A DNA stretch of 64,000 nt from an uncultured Roseobacter sp. (GTDB lineage Bacteria > Pseudomonadota > Alphaproteobacteria > Rhodobacterales > Rhodobacteraceae): positions 248,001 through 312,000 of the forward strand of contig CANKZM010000001.1 in the NCBI GenBank assembly GCA_947488305.1, read 5' to 3'. The translations under genes and the position numbers were made by a program. Of this stretch, positions 37,771 to 47,641 are shown in pieces. The number at the start of each line of letters is the position of its first letter. The stretch's first letter is position 1. Under the pieces are notes generated by a model. It was not told where the DNA came from. It ran no database searches and saw only the letters and a program-made list of their open reading frames with translations.

Positions 37771-40700
37771 CTAGGTTTCCAGGAACTGTCGGGCTTCTTT
37801 CTTTCGGGCACGCATGACGTTCAGGTTTCCGATGGCATTCAATTGCCTGAGCTGCGTATCGTCGGCGTCTGCGAGGTCGCCGACAGTAAAGATCTTTTGC
37901 CTGTTGTAGACTTGGGCTGTCTCGGCAAAACTCCCGCCCAACGCCTCGATAGGTCTCTCGCGGCGAATATTAGTCAAAAGCCCGTCGCGTTCCTTCTGCA
38001 AATTCCCGATTTCTTTGTTCATCTGGTTCAAGGTTACGTTTGCTGCCGCGATGGCACCGGTCAGACGGGCCAATTCCTTGTCTGCAGACGTGATTTGTTC
38101 CGTCGCCTTGTCCCCTAGTGCACCGGCACGATTTTCCAGCGTGGTCATGCGCTCCGTCACGACGTCCAGTTGACCGGTTGTGCTGGCGCTGACAGAGGAG
38201 ACCTTGGCGCGGAATTCTTCCACTTTCGCTTCGCGCTCAATCAAAGTGTCATCTAGTGCGTCGATTTCCTCTTTGACGGCATCGACCGACGCTTGAGCGG
38301 CCAGTTGCGCTTCCTTGAGAATACTCTCGCTTCCACCAATATCTTCGGAGAGAGCGGCCAGGGATTTGTTCAAGGTTGCAATGCGACCGTCCGCACTGTC
38401 TGCCGTGCCTCCCAATGCCGCCATGCGTTTCTCCAAAGCATCTGCGGCCAATTCAACCTCAGTGAAGCCGGCGCTCAATGTCTTTTCACGCGGAGCGGTT
38501 TTTTCGCTGGAGGGTTTGTAGGTGTATTTTCCAAGGCCGCGTTCCTGCAAGAGATACCCTGCCGCCTGACCATCCTTGGCGATCAACACCGCCTTGTCGC
38601 CCGGACGCAATTTCTCTTTTTCACGCAGACGTTCGTCGAGGCTCCCGGTCAATATGAGCGCACCCAATTGATCCACGCTTTCGGGATCATCAAGATCGAT
38701 GATCTCGGTCACGTCGACCCCATTGCCGGTCAAAGCAATTTCGGCAGCCTCCAGGTTCATGTTGTCGAGATCGATGTATTTGCTCTCGACCCTACCGGCG
38801 ATCGTACCCTTCGCGATTTCAGAGCCGACGAAGTCGAATGGTCGCTTCTTTTTCCCAGGTACGGGCGTGTCGTCTTTTTCAGACACGGGGCAGCATACAG
38901 GGGCAAGGTCTTGCAGTCCGGCCGTGGGGCGCTGGCCCGCAAAAATGCCCACAAGGGATTGTTCAAAAAGTTCCCGAAAATAGTAAGCCATCGTGCGCGG
39001 CGTCATTGCCTGCTTTCGTTGGGTCAGCATGCAAACGGAAGTGATGCTTCTGAGAAGGTCGGGCTTTGCCGGGCTGGCTCCATCTGGCAGGAATACTCCT
39101 GTAAGCCGTGCCAAGGGCACGAAAAGTGCCTCGCTGCTCGGGCAATCCGGCCAAAGAGCAGCGCATTTGCAGGCATTTACCAGAGATTCACTGTTGCGGA
39201 TCAGAACACCCGATAAATTGGCCGCCAGGATGCTTCGCTGCATTGCCAACGCATCGCCCGCTGCATTTAAGGAATAGGTTGCGCGAGCGTCGTCCAACTG
39301 CTTGCCAAGCAGGGCTACTTCGTCGTCTGTATGTGTTTGGGCGTAGGCTTCCGTGACCTTGCCAACCACCCGCTCGAAGGCATCCAGCTCCGTCTGGGAG
39401 AGCTTCGCGCCGCCCTTTGACCAAGCCCCCGTCGCGGCAAGACCGATGACCTTTCCTGCTGTTTGTTTTTCCGCTTTCGGCAGCTCTTCTATCACTTTGT
39501 CAAAGACAAAACTGTCGGGTGCCTTTTCGCAGGCTTCGAGGCGCTCGGAAAAGGAGAATGCCCTCGTCCAGTCTCGCACCACCGGAGTGAGGGTTCCGTC
39601 TGCTTCGACGTCGAGACCAAAGGTTACATCAACCGGTTCGCCCGGGTTTTTTACAAATACCTGGGACAAGATTTCGTCGGGTTTGAATGACACGGGCTTT
39701 TCCCAGGGCGTGACCTGGAACTTGCCGGTTTCGGTCAGCAAGGCCCCCGGCGAGATTTGCAAGACCCCATCACCCGCCAGGTATTTGACTTGCAGGCCGC
39801 ACAGCACCCCCCAATCCATGACATATCGCATCCACGTGCGGTCTGAACTGATGCCACAAAGTTTGTCCAACGCGTCTCCGACAGTCGTCGCGTTGCCAAA
39901 GGTTTCGGGGCAACTGTGGTCATACGTGACGGTATCTGCGTTGATGGTGCACAGCTCTTGAAAGCCTTCGGCCACGGTGCGCGCGCCCATAAAGCGTTCG
40001 CAGTCGACGTCCAGCGCAATGTCACTCGCGTCAATGTCGCACAGCCGGTCGAAGGCCTCCTGCACGGTTTTGGCGCTCATTTCATCTGTGCCGTAGAGCT
40101 TTTCGCAATTGTTCTTGAAAGACACGTGGCTTGCCGGAATGTCGCTGAGGGGCGGAAAGCTCACCTTGCGGCGTTCTTTTTGCGTCAGGGGCATCGGTTT
40201 GCCATCTTCGATCCGGAAGAGGCAGGTGTAATGGTGTTCAATCCCCAAGGGGGTGTCGCTCACCAGATGAATCCGGGAGTCTTCGCCTTCGGTCTGGGTC
40301 GCATGCTCTCGAATTTCGACGAGCCAGTAGTCGCCAGCAACGAAGGATTTTTCTTTGGTCTCAATGGTGATGGCAAAATGGTCGAGTGACACTTTGAGTT
40401 GTGTGCCATCCATGTCCGCTGGGTTGCCACCGATCTGAGCGTCCACTTTCTGCGCACCCAGGTCAAAGACGGCGTGTCCGTCCCACCGCCGAACGCTGTC
40501 GCGAGAAGAACTCGACGAGACCGCCTCGAGAAAGTCGGAGCGCACGCGGTCGTCGGGGTCAGCAAAAACTCCCTGATGGCATTCTGTTGTGCGGTCGAAG
40601 TGTTCAAATACGTGATCCGGCGCCTCAAACCCTTCGTCTGGTGCATCGCGTGGGGCGACGATTGAGGCATTCTCCATTGACCATGCCAGGGTGACAGTTT

Positions 40701-41418
40701 TTGGGGCGTTGGCGGCGCCCTTCACGTCAACAACTTCTACCCGGAAAAGCGCGTTGCCCAAACGGGCTGCCAACTCGATGATCGGCGCACAGGGATCGCA
40801 GGGGTTCCCGGTGTCAGAGTCGCTTAGCGCACCAACTGACAGTGTTGCGTTCCCCTTTTTAGGGAAAGCGCCCGTTCCGCTTTCAATTTGCTCGGCGGCG
40901 TCGATTGGCGCGGTCTTGAGTTGCGCCATGGTTTGAGTGCGAAAAGCTGTTTCGGCGCCGTGCAACCCGACCTCAAGCAAACGCGAGTCTTCCAGCGCAA
41001 ATACCGGCCGGTGCCAGATATCCGCATAGACCACATGGGTGCCCGATGCAGGCACGTCTGGCGCATCAGGCAAACCGTCTTGAACGGCAATCAGCGCCAG
41101 CGCTTTTTCCTCACCCCATTCAGCGCCTTCCTGCGTACGCACCATGCCCCTTAAGCCGTCAGCATAGACAACACCCGGCCGCAGAAACGGGACATGTTCG
41201 ATGCTGGGATGATTTCCCTTGGCCTGAAGGCGCACAACGCCGCCCTGCGCTGGTACGCCATCGCGGATCGCCTCATTTCCAAGCGCATCTGTTCTGTCTC
41301 GGGCAACAGCGGCCTGTTCGGAAAGATCCGCGTCGGTGATCATACCGCCCTGAATGTGGTAGAGGCCCGAGAAATCCTTGTCGGGGGTATGGCTGATCCG
41401 TGATATCTGACCTTTCAT
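37771..41418 (-). CDS. Large eCIS-associated protein with DUF6519-like N-terminus and coiled-coil C-terminus
   Basis: 'DKDFSGLYHIQGGMITDADLSEQAAVARDR' N-terminus; three Cys-bearing internal repeats; C-terminal coiled coil and 'VGDLADADDTQLRQLNAIG' HhH-like end. Confidence 0.65.
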   Translation of the reverse strand: MKGQISRISHTPDKDFSGLYHIQGGMITDADLSEQAAVARDRTDALGNEAIRDGVPAQGGVVRLQAKGNHPSIEHVPFLRPGVVYADGLRGMVRTQEGAEWGEEKALALIAVQDGLPDAPDVPASGTHVVYADIWHRPVFALEDSRLLEVGLHGAETAFRTQTMAQLKTAPIDAAEQIESGTGAFPKKGNATLSVGALSDSDTGNPCDPCAPIIELAARLGNALFRVEVVDVKGAANAPKTVTLAWSMENASIVAPRDAPDEGFEAPDHVFEHFDRTTECHQGVFADPDDRVRSDFLEAVSSSSSRDSVRRWDGHAVFDLGAQKVDAQIGGNPADMDGTQLKVSLDHFAITIETKEKSFVAGDYWLVEIREHATQTEGEDSRIHLVSDTPLGIEHHYTCLFRIEDGKPMPLTQKERRKVSFPPLSDIPASHVSFKNNCEKLYGTDEMSAKTVQEAFDRLCDIDASDIALDVDCERFMGARTVAEGFQELCTINADTVTYDHSCPETFGNATTVGDALDKLCGISSDRTWMRYVMDWGVLCGLQVKYLAGDGVLQISPGALLTETGKFQVTPWEKPVSFKPDEILSQVFVKNPGEPVDVTFGLDVEADGTLTPVVRDWTRAFSFSERLEACEKAPDSFVFDKVIEELPKAEKQTAGKVIGLAATGAWSKGGAKLSQTELDAFERVVGKVTEAYAQTHTDDEVALLGKQLDDARATYSLNAAGDALAMQRSILAANLSGVLIRNSESLVNACKCAALWPDCPSSEALFVPLARLTGVFLPDGASPAKPDLLRSITSVCMLTQRKQAMTPRTMAYYFRELFEQSLVGIFAGQRPTAGLQDLAPVCCPVSEKDDTPVPGKKKRPFDFVGSEIAKGTIAGRVESKYIDLDNMNLEAAEIALTGNGVDVTEIIDLDDPESVDQLGALILTGSLDERLREKEKLRPGDKAVLIAKDGQAAGYLLQERGLGKYTYKPSSEKTAPREKTLSAGFTEVELAADALEKRMAALGGTADSADGRIATLNKSLAALSEDIGGSESILKEAQLAAQASVDAVKEEIDALDDTLIEREAKVEEFRAKVSSVSASTTGQLDVVTERMTTLENRAGALGDKATEQITSADKELARLTGAIAAANVTLNQMNKEIGNLQKERDGLLTNIRRERPIEALGGSFAETAQVYNRQKIFTVGDLADADDTQLRQLNAIGNLNVMRARKKEARQFLET

Positions 41419-41428
41419 AGCGTGTTCC

Positions 41429-43048
41429 TCATCCTGTATTCAATTCTGGGGGTAGGCGGGTCATCATAGGGTCGTGTCGCAAGTCCAACTCCTGTCCCAA
41501 AGGAAGCTGGTCTTCGAGCTTGCGTATGGTTGCTGCGAGGCGCGCGGCGTAACCCATGTGATGATAGGCACCCATTTCCATCCCGCCTTCAGCGCCGTCA
41601 GCAATGAGCGGTGGTGTGTTTGTGTCCAGCACACCGCATCCGGGTTCGCCAAATCGGGCGCTGCGGATTTCACACGTTACGTCCGTTGCAAAGATGCGCT
41701 GGACAAACACAGGCTTTGCCTCGGTATTGTGCCGGGCGCGGGCGAAGACGCAGGCCTCCTGGTCAATACCGGAAGGCAGTCGCGAGAACCGCACACAGCT
41801 TGCACTGCCAAAGCAACCGGGATCGTCAAACGCGCCAACAAAGATACAATCGGAGGCTTGCAAAACAGCGGTCTGCGTCTTGGATATGACCGTGCAGTAT
41901 TCCAGACGCACGAAGCCAGCGGGCCCCTTGATTTCCTCGAATAGGCAGTTGGTGGCGATCAGCGCGGGCGCTTCTTCGGCTTTCTCAACGGTGACCGTCT
42001 GCACAGCGACTTGGTCAAGCGAAAGGAAAGCGTCTTGTTTGACAGTGACCGGCCCAAGCAGGTTCACGCGTTGCAATCGTCGCTTTTCACCCGCTTTTAC
42101 AGATAGTGGGGTAGAGATGTTGATCCTGTCGGGGATTGGTTCGGTGCGGTCTGGCGACACGACCGCGAGAATCTCTTTGGGGCCAACTACAAAATGGGGC
42201 GGTTCGGCAAGGTCCTGTGCGGCTGAGAGCTGGCTATCGGTCAGCGCAATGCTGAGCAGGCCCAATTCGAAAAACCCCGCGGGCGGTTGGGCATGCACGG
42301 TGACCCGACGTGGTGCGGGGCCAAGCTGGCTTGGGGATTGGGCATTGGTGCGCAAATCCGGCGTTCGAACCGTCCTGTCATCATAGGCATTCGGAAAGCA
42401 GGGCACGCCGCGCCGGTTTAGAATGCGCCATCCAGCAACGGTTTTCTGCGCCAGCCCGTCAGCACCTCTTTCGCTAAGTCCGAAGCTGTCAATCTCAAGG
42501 CTTTGGGTAAGGTCAGCCACCGCCCGCATCGACAAGCGCATATCTGGGGTGCCCAAGGGATACATATCCTTTTGGGTGGCCTCAGGCGGCAAACGGAATG
42601 GAGGCAACGCCAGCCGCGGTGTGGTTGCTGTGCGTTTCCATCCCTCGACCATGACCGTTTCGGCATCTGCGAGAATGTCAGCGACGTCATCCGCGATGTC
42701 GAGCGTGCCCTTGCCCTTGGACCATTGCACGGTCCGGTTCAGCTCCTTTCGCCTGATGCGTGCCGTGCCATCGAGATCGGGGGAAACCAGTTGCGCGCCA
42801 AAGAGGCTCGCGAGATAGGGCAGGACCCAACTTTGACTGACGTCTCCAGTATCGGTCTCTTCCGCAAAACCGTCGGCGTAGGCCTGATCGAGGGTGTCCC
42901 GGAAGCGATCAATGAGGTCGCCGAAACCATGCAGATAGGCTTCGAGATCGCCCAATTCATCTTCGGAAGGATTATCTCGATAGCGATACTCCTCCGGTAA
43001 ATGGCGGTAGAGGAGCATGCCTGAGCGGGATTTCAGCGGATTGGTCAT
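41429..43048 (-). CDS. Phage tail-like/eCIS baseplate-associated protein
   Basis: 'YRHLPEEYRYRDNPSEDELGDLEAYLHGFGDLIDRFRDTLDQAYADGF' tail-protein-like N-terminus; C-terminal 'ADGAEGGMEMGAYHHMGYAARLAATIRKLEDQLPLGQELDL'. Confidence 0.72.
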   Translation of the reverse strand: MTNPLKSRSGMLLYRHLPEEYRYRDNPSEDELGDLEAYLHGFGDLIDRFRDTLDQAYADGFAEETDTGDVSQSWVLPYLASLFGAQLVSPDLDGTARIRRKELNRTVQWSKGKGTLDIADDVADILADAETVMVEGWKRTATTPRLALPPFRLPPEATQKDMYPLGTPDMRLSMRAVADLTQSLEIDSFGLSERGADGLAQKTVAGWRILNRRGVPCFPNAYDDRTVRTPDLRTNAQSPSQLGPAPRRVTVHAQPPAGFFELGLLSIALTDSQLSAAQDLAEPPHFVVGPKEILAVVSPDRTEPIPDRINISTPLSVKAGEKRRLQRVNLLGPVTVKQDAFLSLDQVAVQTVTVEKAEEAPALIATNCLFEEIKGPAGFVRLEYCTVISKTQTAVLQASDCIFVGAFDDPGCFGSASCVRFSRLPSGIDQEACVFARARHNTEAKPVFVQRIFATDVTCEIRSARFGEPGCGVLDTNTPPLIADGAEGGMEMGAYHHMGYAARLAATIRKLEDQLPLGQELDLRHDPMMTRLPPELNTG

Positions 43049-46023
43049 GACAAAGGCTCCGCACGCAGTGTGATCGCGGTCGGAGACGCGATACAGGCCA
43101 CTTGTCGACCATTCGGGTAGAGCGCTCTGATGTTGCCGCGTTCGGATCGGAATATCTGGTTTGGCGACAACGGAGTTTCGTCCGGCAGCAATACGTTCAA
43201 CTGGACTTTATCCGCGCCAGGAACGCGCTCCAGAACGGCAAGAGGCTCGGCTACAAAGAGGGGGCTTCCAAGCCGTCGGGCGGGCAGGCCAAAGGTCGAG
43301 AGAAGTTGTTGAGAGGCCGCAGCGATGAGGTCATCTTCATTGAACTGCAACGGGTCATAGCGCAACGTGCCCACCACCTTGAACGCGACAAGCTCGTAGC
43401 TAGAGACGGTGATCTGGACGCCGGGCAGTGCACGGTCGCGGATGTAGGTGGCCAGTGTGGTCGTCAGATCATCGGTCAACGCGCCACCACCGGCAGGCAA
43501 TACTGTGACATCGACTGCTTCCTTGCGCCCGGAGCGCAGCCGGCGTTGTGCCAGGGCGTCCCACACCGACGCATGGCGACGGGTGAGCCGGGTAAAGTCC
43601 GCCAACGAGACCGCGCGTCCATTCGCAGCGATGCTGGCACCAGCGGTTTCGCGTACGCTATCGGCAGGTTCGCGATCTGCTCCTCCGGAGGTGGGAAAGG
43701 GCTGCCGGACTTGTTTCACGATGGGATGTTTTGACTTTGGCTTCGTGAAGGTTCCGGGGACTGCGTGATTTCCCTTGATGCCGGAACCAACGCGATATCG
43801 GGTCACTCGGACAGAATTACGGCCACTGGGAATTCGACGGCGAAAGAGTATGTCCAGCGTGCCATCTTCTTTCGTGCGCACCGAATAGGACTGCGTGTCC
43901 TCTGCGGTTGGATCCGTCAGGTCTGCATATAGATAGGCCACATCGTCGACCCTGACCTCGATGTCGGGTCTTACACCGGTTGCAGACAAGCTGTCGGGGA
44001 TAAAACTGATACCTTTGACATCCAAAGCGAAGCTTTGACGGCGTTTTTCGCCATTGCCGCTGCCAAGGGTCTTGCCGCCCTTGCTTTCACCATGTCCTAC
44101 GCGTGTGGTATTGAAGCGGAAAACGGTCCAACCCGCGATGAAAGCAGATAATTCTGACGCATCAGCGGCGAAGCGGACCTTGGCCTGATCGCGTTCGCCC
44201 TTTTCAAACCCAGTCTTATCCGAGCTTATGGCTACTTCATCTACCGTTGCTAGAACCGGGCTCGCGCCCGTTTCCCGCTCATCTTCTATGATGACCCTGT
44301 TGCCGGTCCGAAGCAAGGGTTTTGCGCTATCGGACAATCCTGCCAGCGTGACCCAGCCGTCTGCATTCATTGCAGGTGCGGTGCTACGGTTATGGTCTTC
44401 AATGCGAAGCCGTCGCGTCATCGGGCCAAAAAAGGTCGTCTCTTCGGGGGGCGCGGGGGGTGCCTTGTCGAAAGCCACGAAGTAGAGCCCGTCTTCGACA
44501 CGCACCCCGCGCACACGCAAAGCGCTTATGGCCTCACTTGTACCACGGGCGGCGAAGTAGCTGCCTTCCTTGAGGTCCTTGGGTGGTTTGCCGTCGAAAG
44601 CGACAATTACATTTGGATCCTGCAGATTTGGCGCGACCCGCGGTGGCGCACCAATGACGTCAACTTGTGTGAAATCCCCGCTCGACTGAATGGCCCCTAA
44701 CACAGCACCATCTGGTGCCGCAAACCGATGGGCAATCGTACTGCCGGTACCGTCGGTCTGCGCTTTGCGTAGGCCCGTCACCCTGGAGGTATCGGCCGCG
44801 CCAAAGGTTTTGGTCGTATCGATGTCTTGCAGAAAAATCTGATCGCCGACGTTGAAATAGCCGATGTCGACACCGACACCGGTTTCGAAATAGCCCTCAC
44901 TGATATCAACTTCACTCAGTGGGCGCAGTCCTGTCATGCCGCTCAGATCATCACTGGAGGAGAGGGACAAGACGCCGTTTTCAGCGCTTTCGACAATCGC
45001 GAAGACATCTTTGCCCGAACCTGTGACTTCTACGATCGTGCCGGGCCGGGGCGACAGGTTCGCGGCGCTGACAATTGTGCGGGCTTGGGAAGAAACAGCG
45101 CGCCCGGTCAGGGTCTGGTCAGGTTCGATCCAAAGGTCCACATAGCCTTTTTGCCAGTTGCCGGTGACCGGCGCTTCAAGTTGCAGGCCGATCTTGTCAT
45201 CACCGGGACGGGTGCGCGAAATGATCGATGCGCGAGCGGCAGGAGCTGTCATCTTTGACGGCGCTACCACCACGGGAGCGCCGGGTGCAGGGGGATCACC
45301 CCCCTCGAGGAGGAAGGTCGTGTACCCTTCCGACAGATTTACCGTTTCGCGGTTCACATGCCAGCGCCGTTCGCGCAAAGCGTTAAGATCAGGATGACCT
45401 GTTACGGTATCCAGCGTTTCGAAAATAAGTGGTGCACCGCCGTCAGGCGCGGGGGCTGACATTGCAAGACCGGGCGCGATCTCGGTCGTTCCGCTATCAG
45501 TTGCGAGCACCAGTGCAACGGTCGTCGAGGCACTGGCGGCAGGGACAGGGCTATAGTTGACCATGGCTGCCAGTTTTTGAACCGAAGACCATTGCGTTGC
45601 GGTCGCGAGATAGCCCTCGTTCAAATAGGCATCGGTGTAACCGGCCAGAATGTGGCTGGCGCGGGCGAAGGCCCGTATGATTTCCTGTGCATAGTCTTCT
45701 GACCGGGTGCCGTAGTTTTCGACAAGGCGATTGTTTCGACGCGCCTTGGTCTCTGCGCTACTGGCTATACCGGAAAAGAGGTCACGCCAGTCAAGTGCTT
45801 CATCCAGCTCTGCCTTCCGTGCCGGATCCAACCCGAGATCACTGCCATCCTGAAAGAGCCGGTACCAGAATTCCGGATCTCGCTCGGCATCATCCGGATC
45901 GATGCCGCGTAAAAACTTTGCAATCATCGCTGCACGCAGGCGCTCCATGAAAAGCGGCGCGTTCCCGTCAACGTAGTTGAAACGGGTCTGTCCTGCACGG
46001 TTCCAGCGGGTCAGATCGCTCAT
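43045..46023 (-). CDS. Baseplate assembly protein (gpJ/gp47-like, large)
   Basis: 992 aa; C-terminal 'PADSVRETAGASIAANGRAVSLADFTRLTRRHASVWDALAQRRLRSGRKEAVDVTVLPAGGG' is baseplate J-like. Confidence 0.83.
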   Translation of the reverse strand: MSDLTRWNRAGQTRFNYVDGNAPLFMERLRAAMIAKFLRGIDPDDAERDPEFWYRLFQDGSDLGLDPARKAELDEALDWRDLFSGIASSAETKARRNNRLVENYGTRSEDYAQEIIRAFARASHILAGYTDAYLNEGYLATATQWSSVQKLAAMVNYSPVPAASASTTVALVLATDSGTTEIAPGLAMSAPAPDGGAPLIFETLDTVTGHPDLNALRERRWHVNRETVNLSEGYTTFLLEGGDPPAPGAPVVVAPSKMTAPAARASIISRTRPGDDKIGLQLEAPVTGNWQKGYVDLWIEPDQTLTGRAVSSQARTIVSAANLSPRPGTIVEVTGSGKDVFAIVESAENGVLSLSSSDDLSGMTGLRPLSEVDISEGYFETGVGVDIGYFNVGDQIFLQDIDTTKTFGAADTSRVTGLRKAQTDGTGSTIAHRFAAPDGAVLGAIQSSGDFTQVDVIGAPPRVAPNLQDPNVIVAFDGKPPKDLKEGSYFAARGTSEAISALRVRGVRVEDGLYFVAFDKAPPAPPEETTFFGPMTRRLRIEDHNRSTAPAMNADGWVTLAGLSDSAKPLLRTGNRVIIEDERETGASPVLATVDEVAISSDKTGFEKGERDQAKVRFAADASELSAFIAGWTVFRFNTTRVGHGESKGGKTLGSGNGEKRRQSFALDVKGISFIPDSLSATGVRPDIEVRVDDVAYLYADLTDPTAEDTQSYSVRTKEDGTLDILFRRRIPSGRNSVRVTRYRVGSGIKGNHAVPGTFTKPKSKHPIVKQVRQPFPTSGGADREPADSVRETAGASIAANGRAVSLADFTRLTRRHASVWDALAQRRLRSGRKEAVDVTVLPAGGGALTDDLTTTLATYIRDRALPGVQITVSSYELVAFKVVGTLRYDPLQFNEDDLIAAASQQLLSTFGLPARRLGSPLFVAEPLAVLERVPGADKVQLNVLLPDETPLSPNQIFRSERGNIRALYPNGRQVACIASPTAITLRAEPLS

Positions 46024-47243
46024 CCTTGTTCGCCCCCCATGATGGTGAGATCGAAACTACCCTGATCCGGAGCGCCGGGTTGGTTCAGACAAATGGCTAC
46101 TTCATCGTCGCCTATGACAATCACGCCATTATCCGTCTGATCGGCGTAGTCTTGTCCCACCCTCTTGAAGCGGTTGAGGCAAGCAGTCTCCACACCCTCG
46201 ACGGCCATTGCAGTCTCAACGATATCAGAGGCATAGACGTCTTCGCTGAAGGCAAATCGCCCGGGTTCCATCATGCCGCCAGCGTCTGCCGAAAAAGCAT
46301 CTTGCAGACTGTCTTTCAGCTCGCTGCGAAAATACCCTGACCTGGCACGAATTGAGAGAGAGAAGGTGATCGGCACCCGCGTGGCGTTTTCCAGAAAGAC
46401 CTCAGATCCGATCATGCGCCTGCGTTCAAGAACGTGACGCAAAACGATACGTGCCGTGATATCAGGTGACAGCGCGGGCAGGGGAAGGCCTTCACGGCGA
46501 TGAAACGCTTCGAGTTCTGACCAGAGCTCTGTTGGAAACGGCCTTACATCATGGGACGTGTCCAGTCTTCTCGCGGCATCAAGCAGGACGGAAACCAGGA
46601 TCGTATTCCAGCCGCCGGTCCAGACCAGCCGGGCCTGAGCCTGCTCAACCAACGGATGGCGCATCAGGCTGTCGGCGTGATCGGCCAGCGTAACCATGCG
46701 GCGCTGTTCGTTGATCTGGCGCGGACCTTCTGCACGTGCGCGCTCCATCTCTTGCGGGTAGAGCGCCCATAAACGTTCGATGGCTTGTTCCTTGGTCTCC
46801 GTCTCCTCGTCGGGCAAGGGCGGCAGGCGCTCCAACGTGCTCTGTGGGGTGCGGGCGTGGGCGTCATACCCGATCATCGTCAGATGGCGGCGGACACTTT
46901 GCGGGCGCATGGCTGTTGCCAGGAACCGCTCGGTGTGCACCACATCCAAGGTATGGGACAGGCGATCTAGTTGCGCGGCCAGGAGTTCAACCAGCACGAC
47001 TTCCATGTCACCGGGTGTCCAGCGTTTCCGTTCCGGGAAGCGGTGCGCCAGCTCTTCCATCATGAACAGGCGGAAGCTGTCGTAATCGCGCACCATCCAG
47101 TCGAAATCATCTTCGATCTTCGGAAAGGGCGGCGGCAACGAGACCGTGCGGTGGCCGCAATCCCCGCATCCTGCTTTCTGCGCGTCAGCAGTGTCTGTGT
47201 CTGGAAAATGAAGGATTTTGATCGGAATGTTTGCCATACACAC
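46020..47243 (-). CDS. Baseplate J-like protein, N-terminal CxxCGH motif
   Basis: 'RFPERKRWTPGDMEVVLVELLAAQLDRLSHTLDVVHTERFLATAMRPQSVRRHLTMIGYD'; position between gp25 and the large J-like gene. Confidence 0.78.
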   Translation of the reverse strand: MCMANIPIKILHFPDTDTADAQKAGCGDCGHRTVSLPPPFPKIEDDFDWMVRDYDSFRLFMMEELAHRFPERKRWTPGDMEVVLVELLAAQLDRLSHTLDVVHTERFLATAMRPQSVRRHLTMIGYDAHARTPQSTLERLPPLPDEETETKEQAIERLWALYPQEMERARAEGPRQINEQRRMVTLADHADSLMRHPLVEQAQARLVWTGGWNTILVSVLLDAARRLDTSHDVRPFPTELWSELEAFHRREGLPLPALSPDITARIVLRHVLERRRMIGSEVFLENATRVPITFSLSIRARSGYFRSELKDSLQDAFSADAGGMMEPGRFAFSEDVYASDIVETAMAVEGVETACLNRFKRVGQDYADQTDNGVIVIGDDEVAICLNQPGAPDQGSFDLTIMGGEQG

Positions 47244-47641
47244 TACACCACGAAATCGTGGCGTTCCTCCTTGTGCAGGGCCGCAACCACATATTCGATG
47301 CGCACCAATAGTTTTTCCGGTGAATCTGCTGGCGCGCCCACTTCGACTTTCAGCGTTTTCGGATCGATTTCTCCTGCAAGGGCCTGCGCCAATGATGCAA
47401 CCAGACGATTGCGCGCGATCTCATGGGTCTGCGGCGCGTTTGGTTCAAAAACAAATGCGCGTGCTCCAAAGCCGAATTCCGGGCGGAACACCCGTTCACC
47501 GGGCGAGGTGAAAAGCACCTGCTCTACCTGATCGCGGATGTGGCGCAGTCTTGCGGCCTGCTCGGCCCCCCGTGACGTGATGCGAAACGGATAGGCCATG
47601 AAACTTTGGCGGGGCAGTCGGGGTTCACGTTCAGTCTGCAT
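47243..47641 (-). CDS. GPW/gp25-family baseplate protein
   Basis: 'YPFRITSRGAEQAARLRHIRDQVEQVLFTSPGERVFRPEFGFGARAFVFEPNA'. Confidence 0.9.
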   Translation of the reverse strand: MQTEREPRLPRQSFMAYPFRITSRGAEQAARLRHIRDQVEQVLFTSPGERVFRPEFGFGARAFVFEPNAPQTHEIARNRLVASLAQALAGEIDPKTLKVEVGAPADSPEKLLVRIEYVVAALHKEERHDFVV

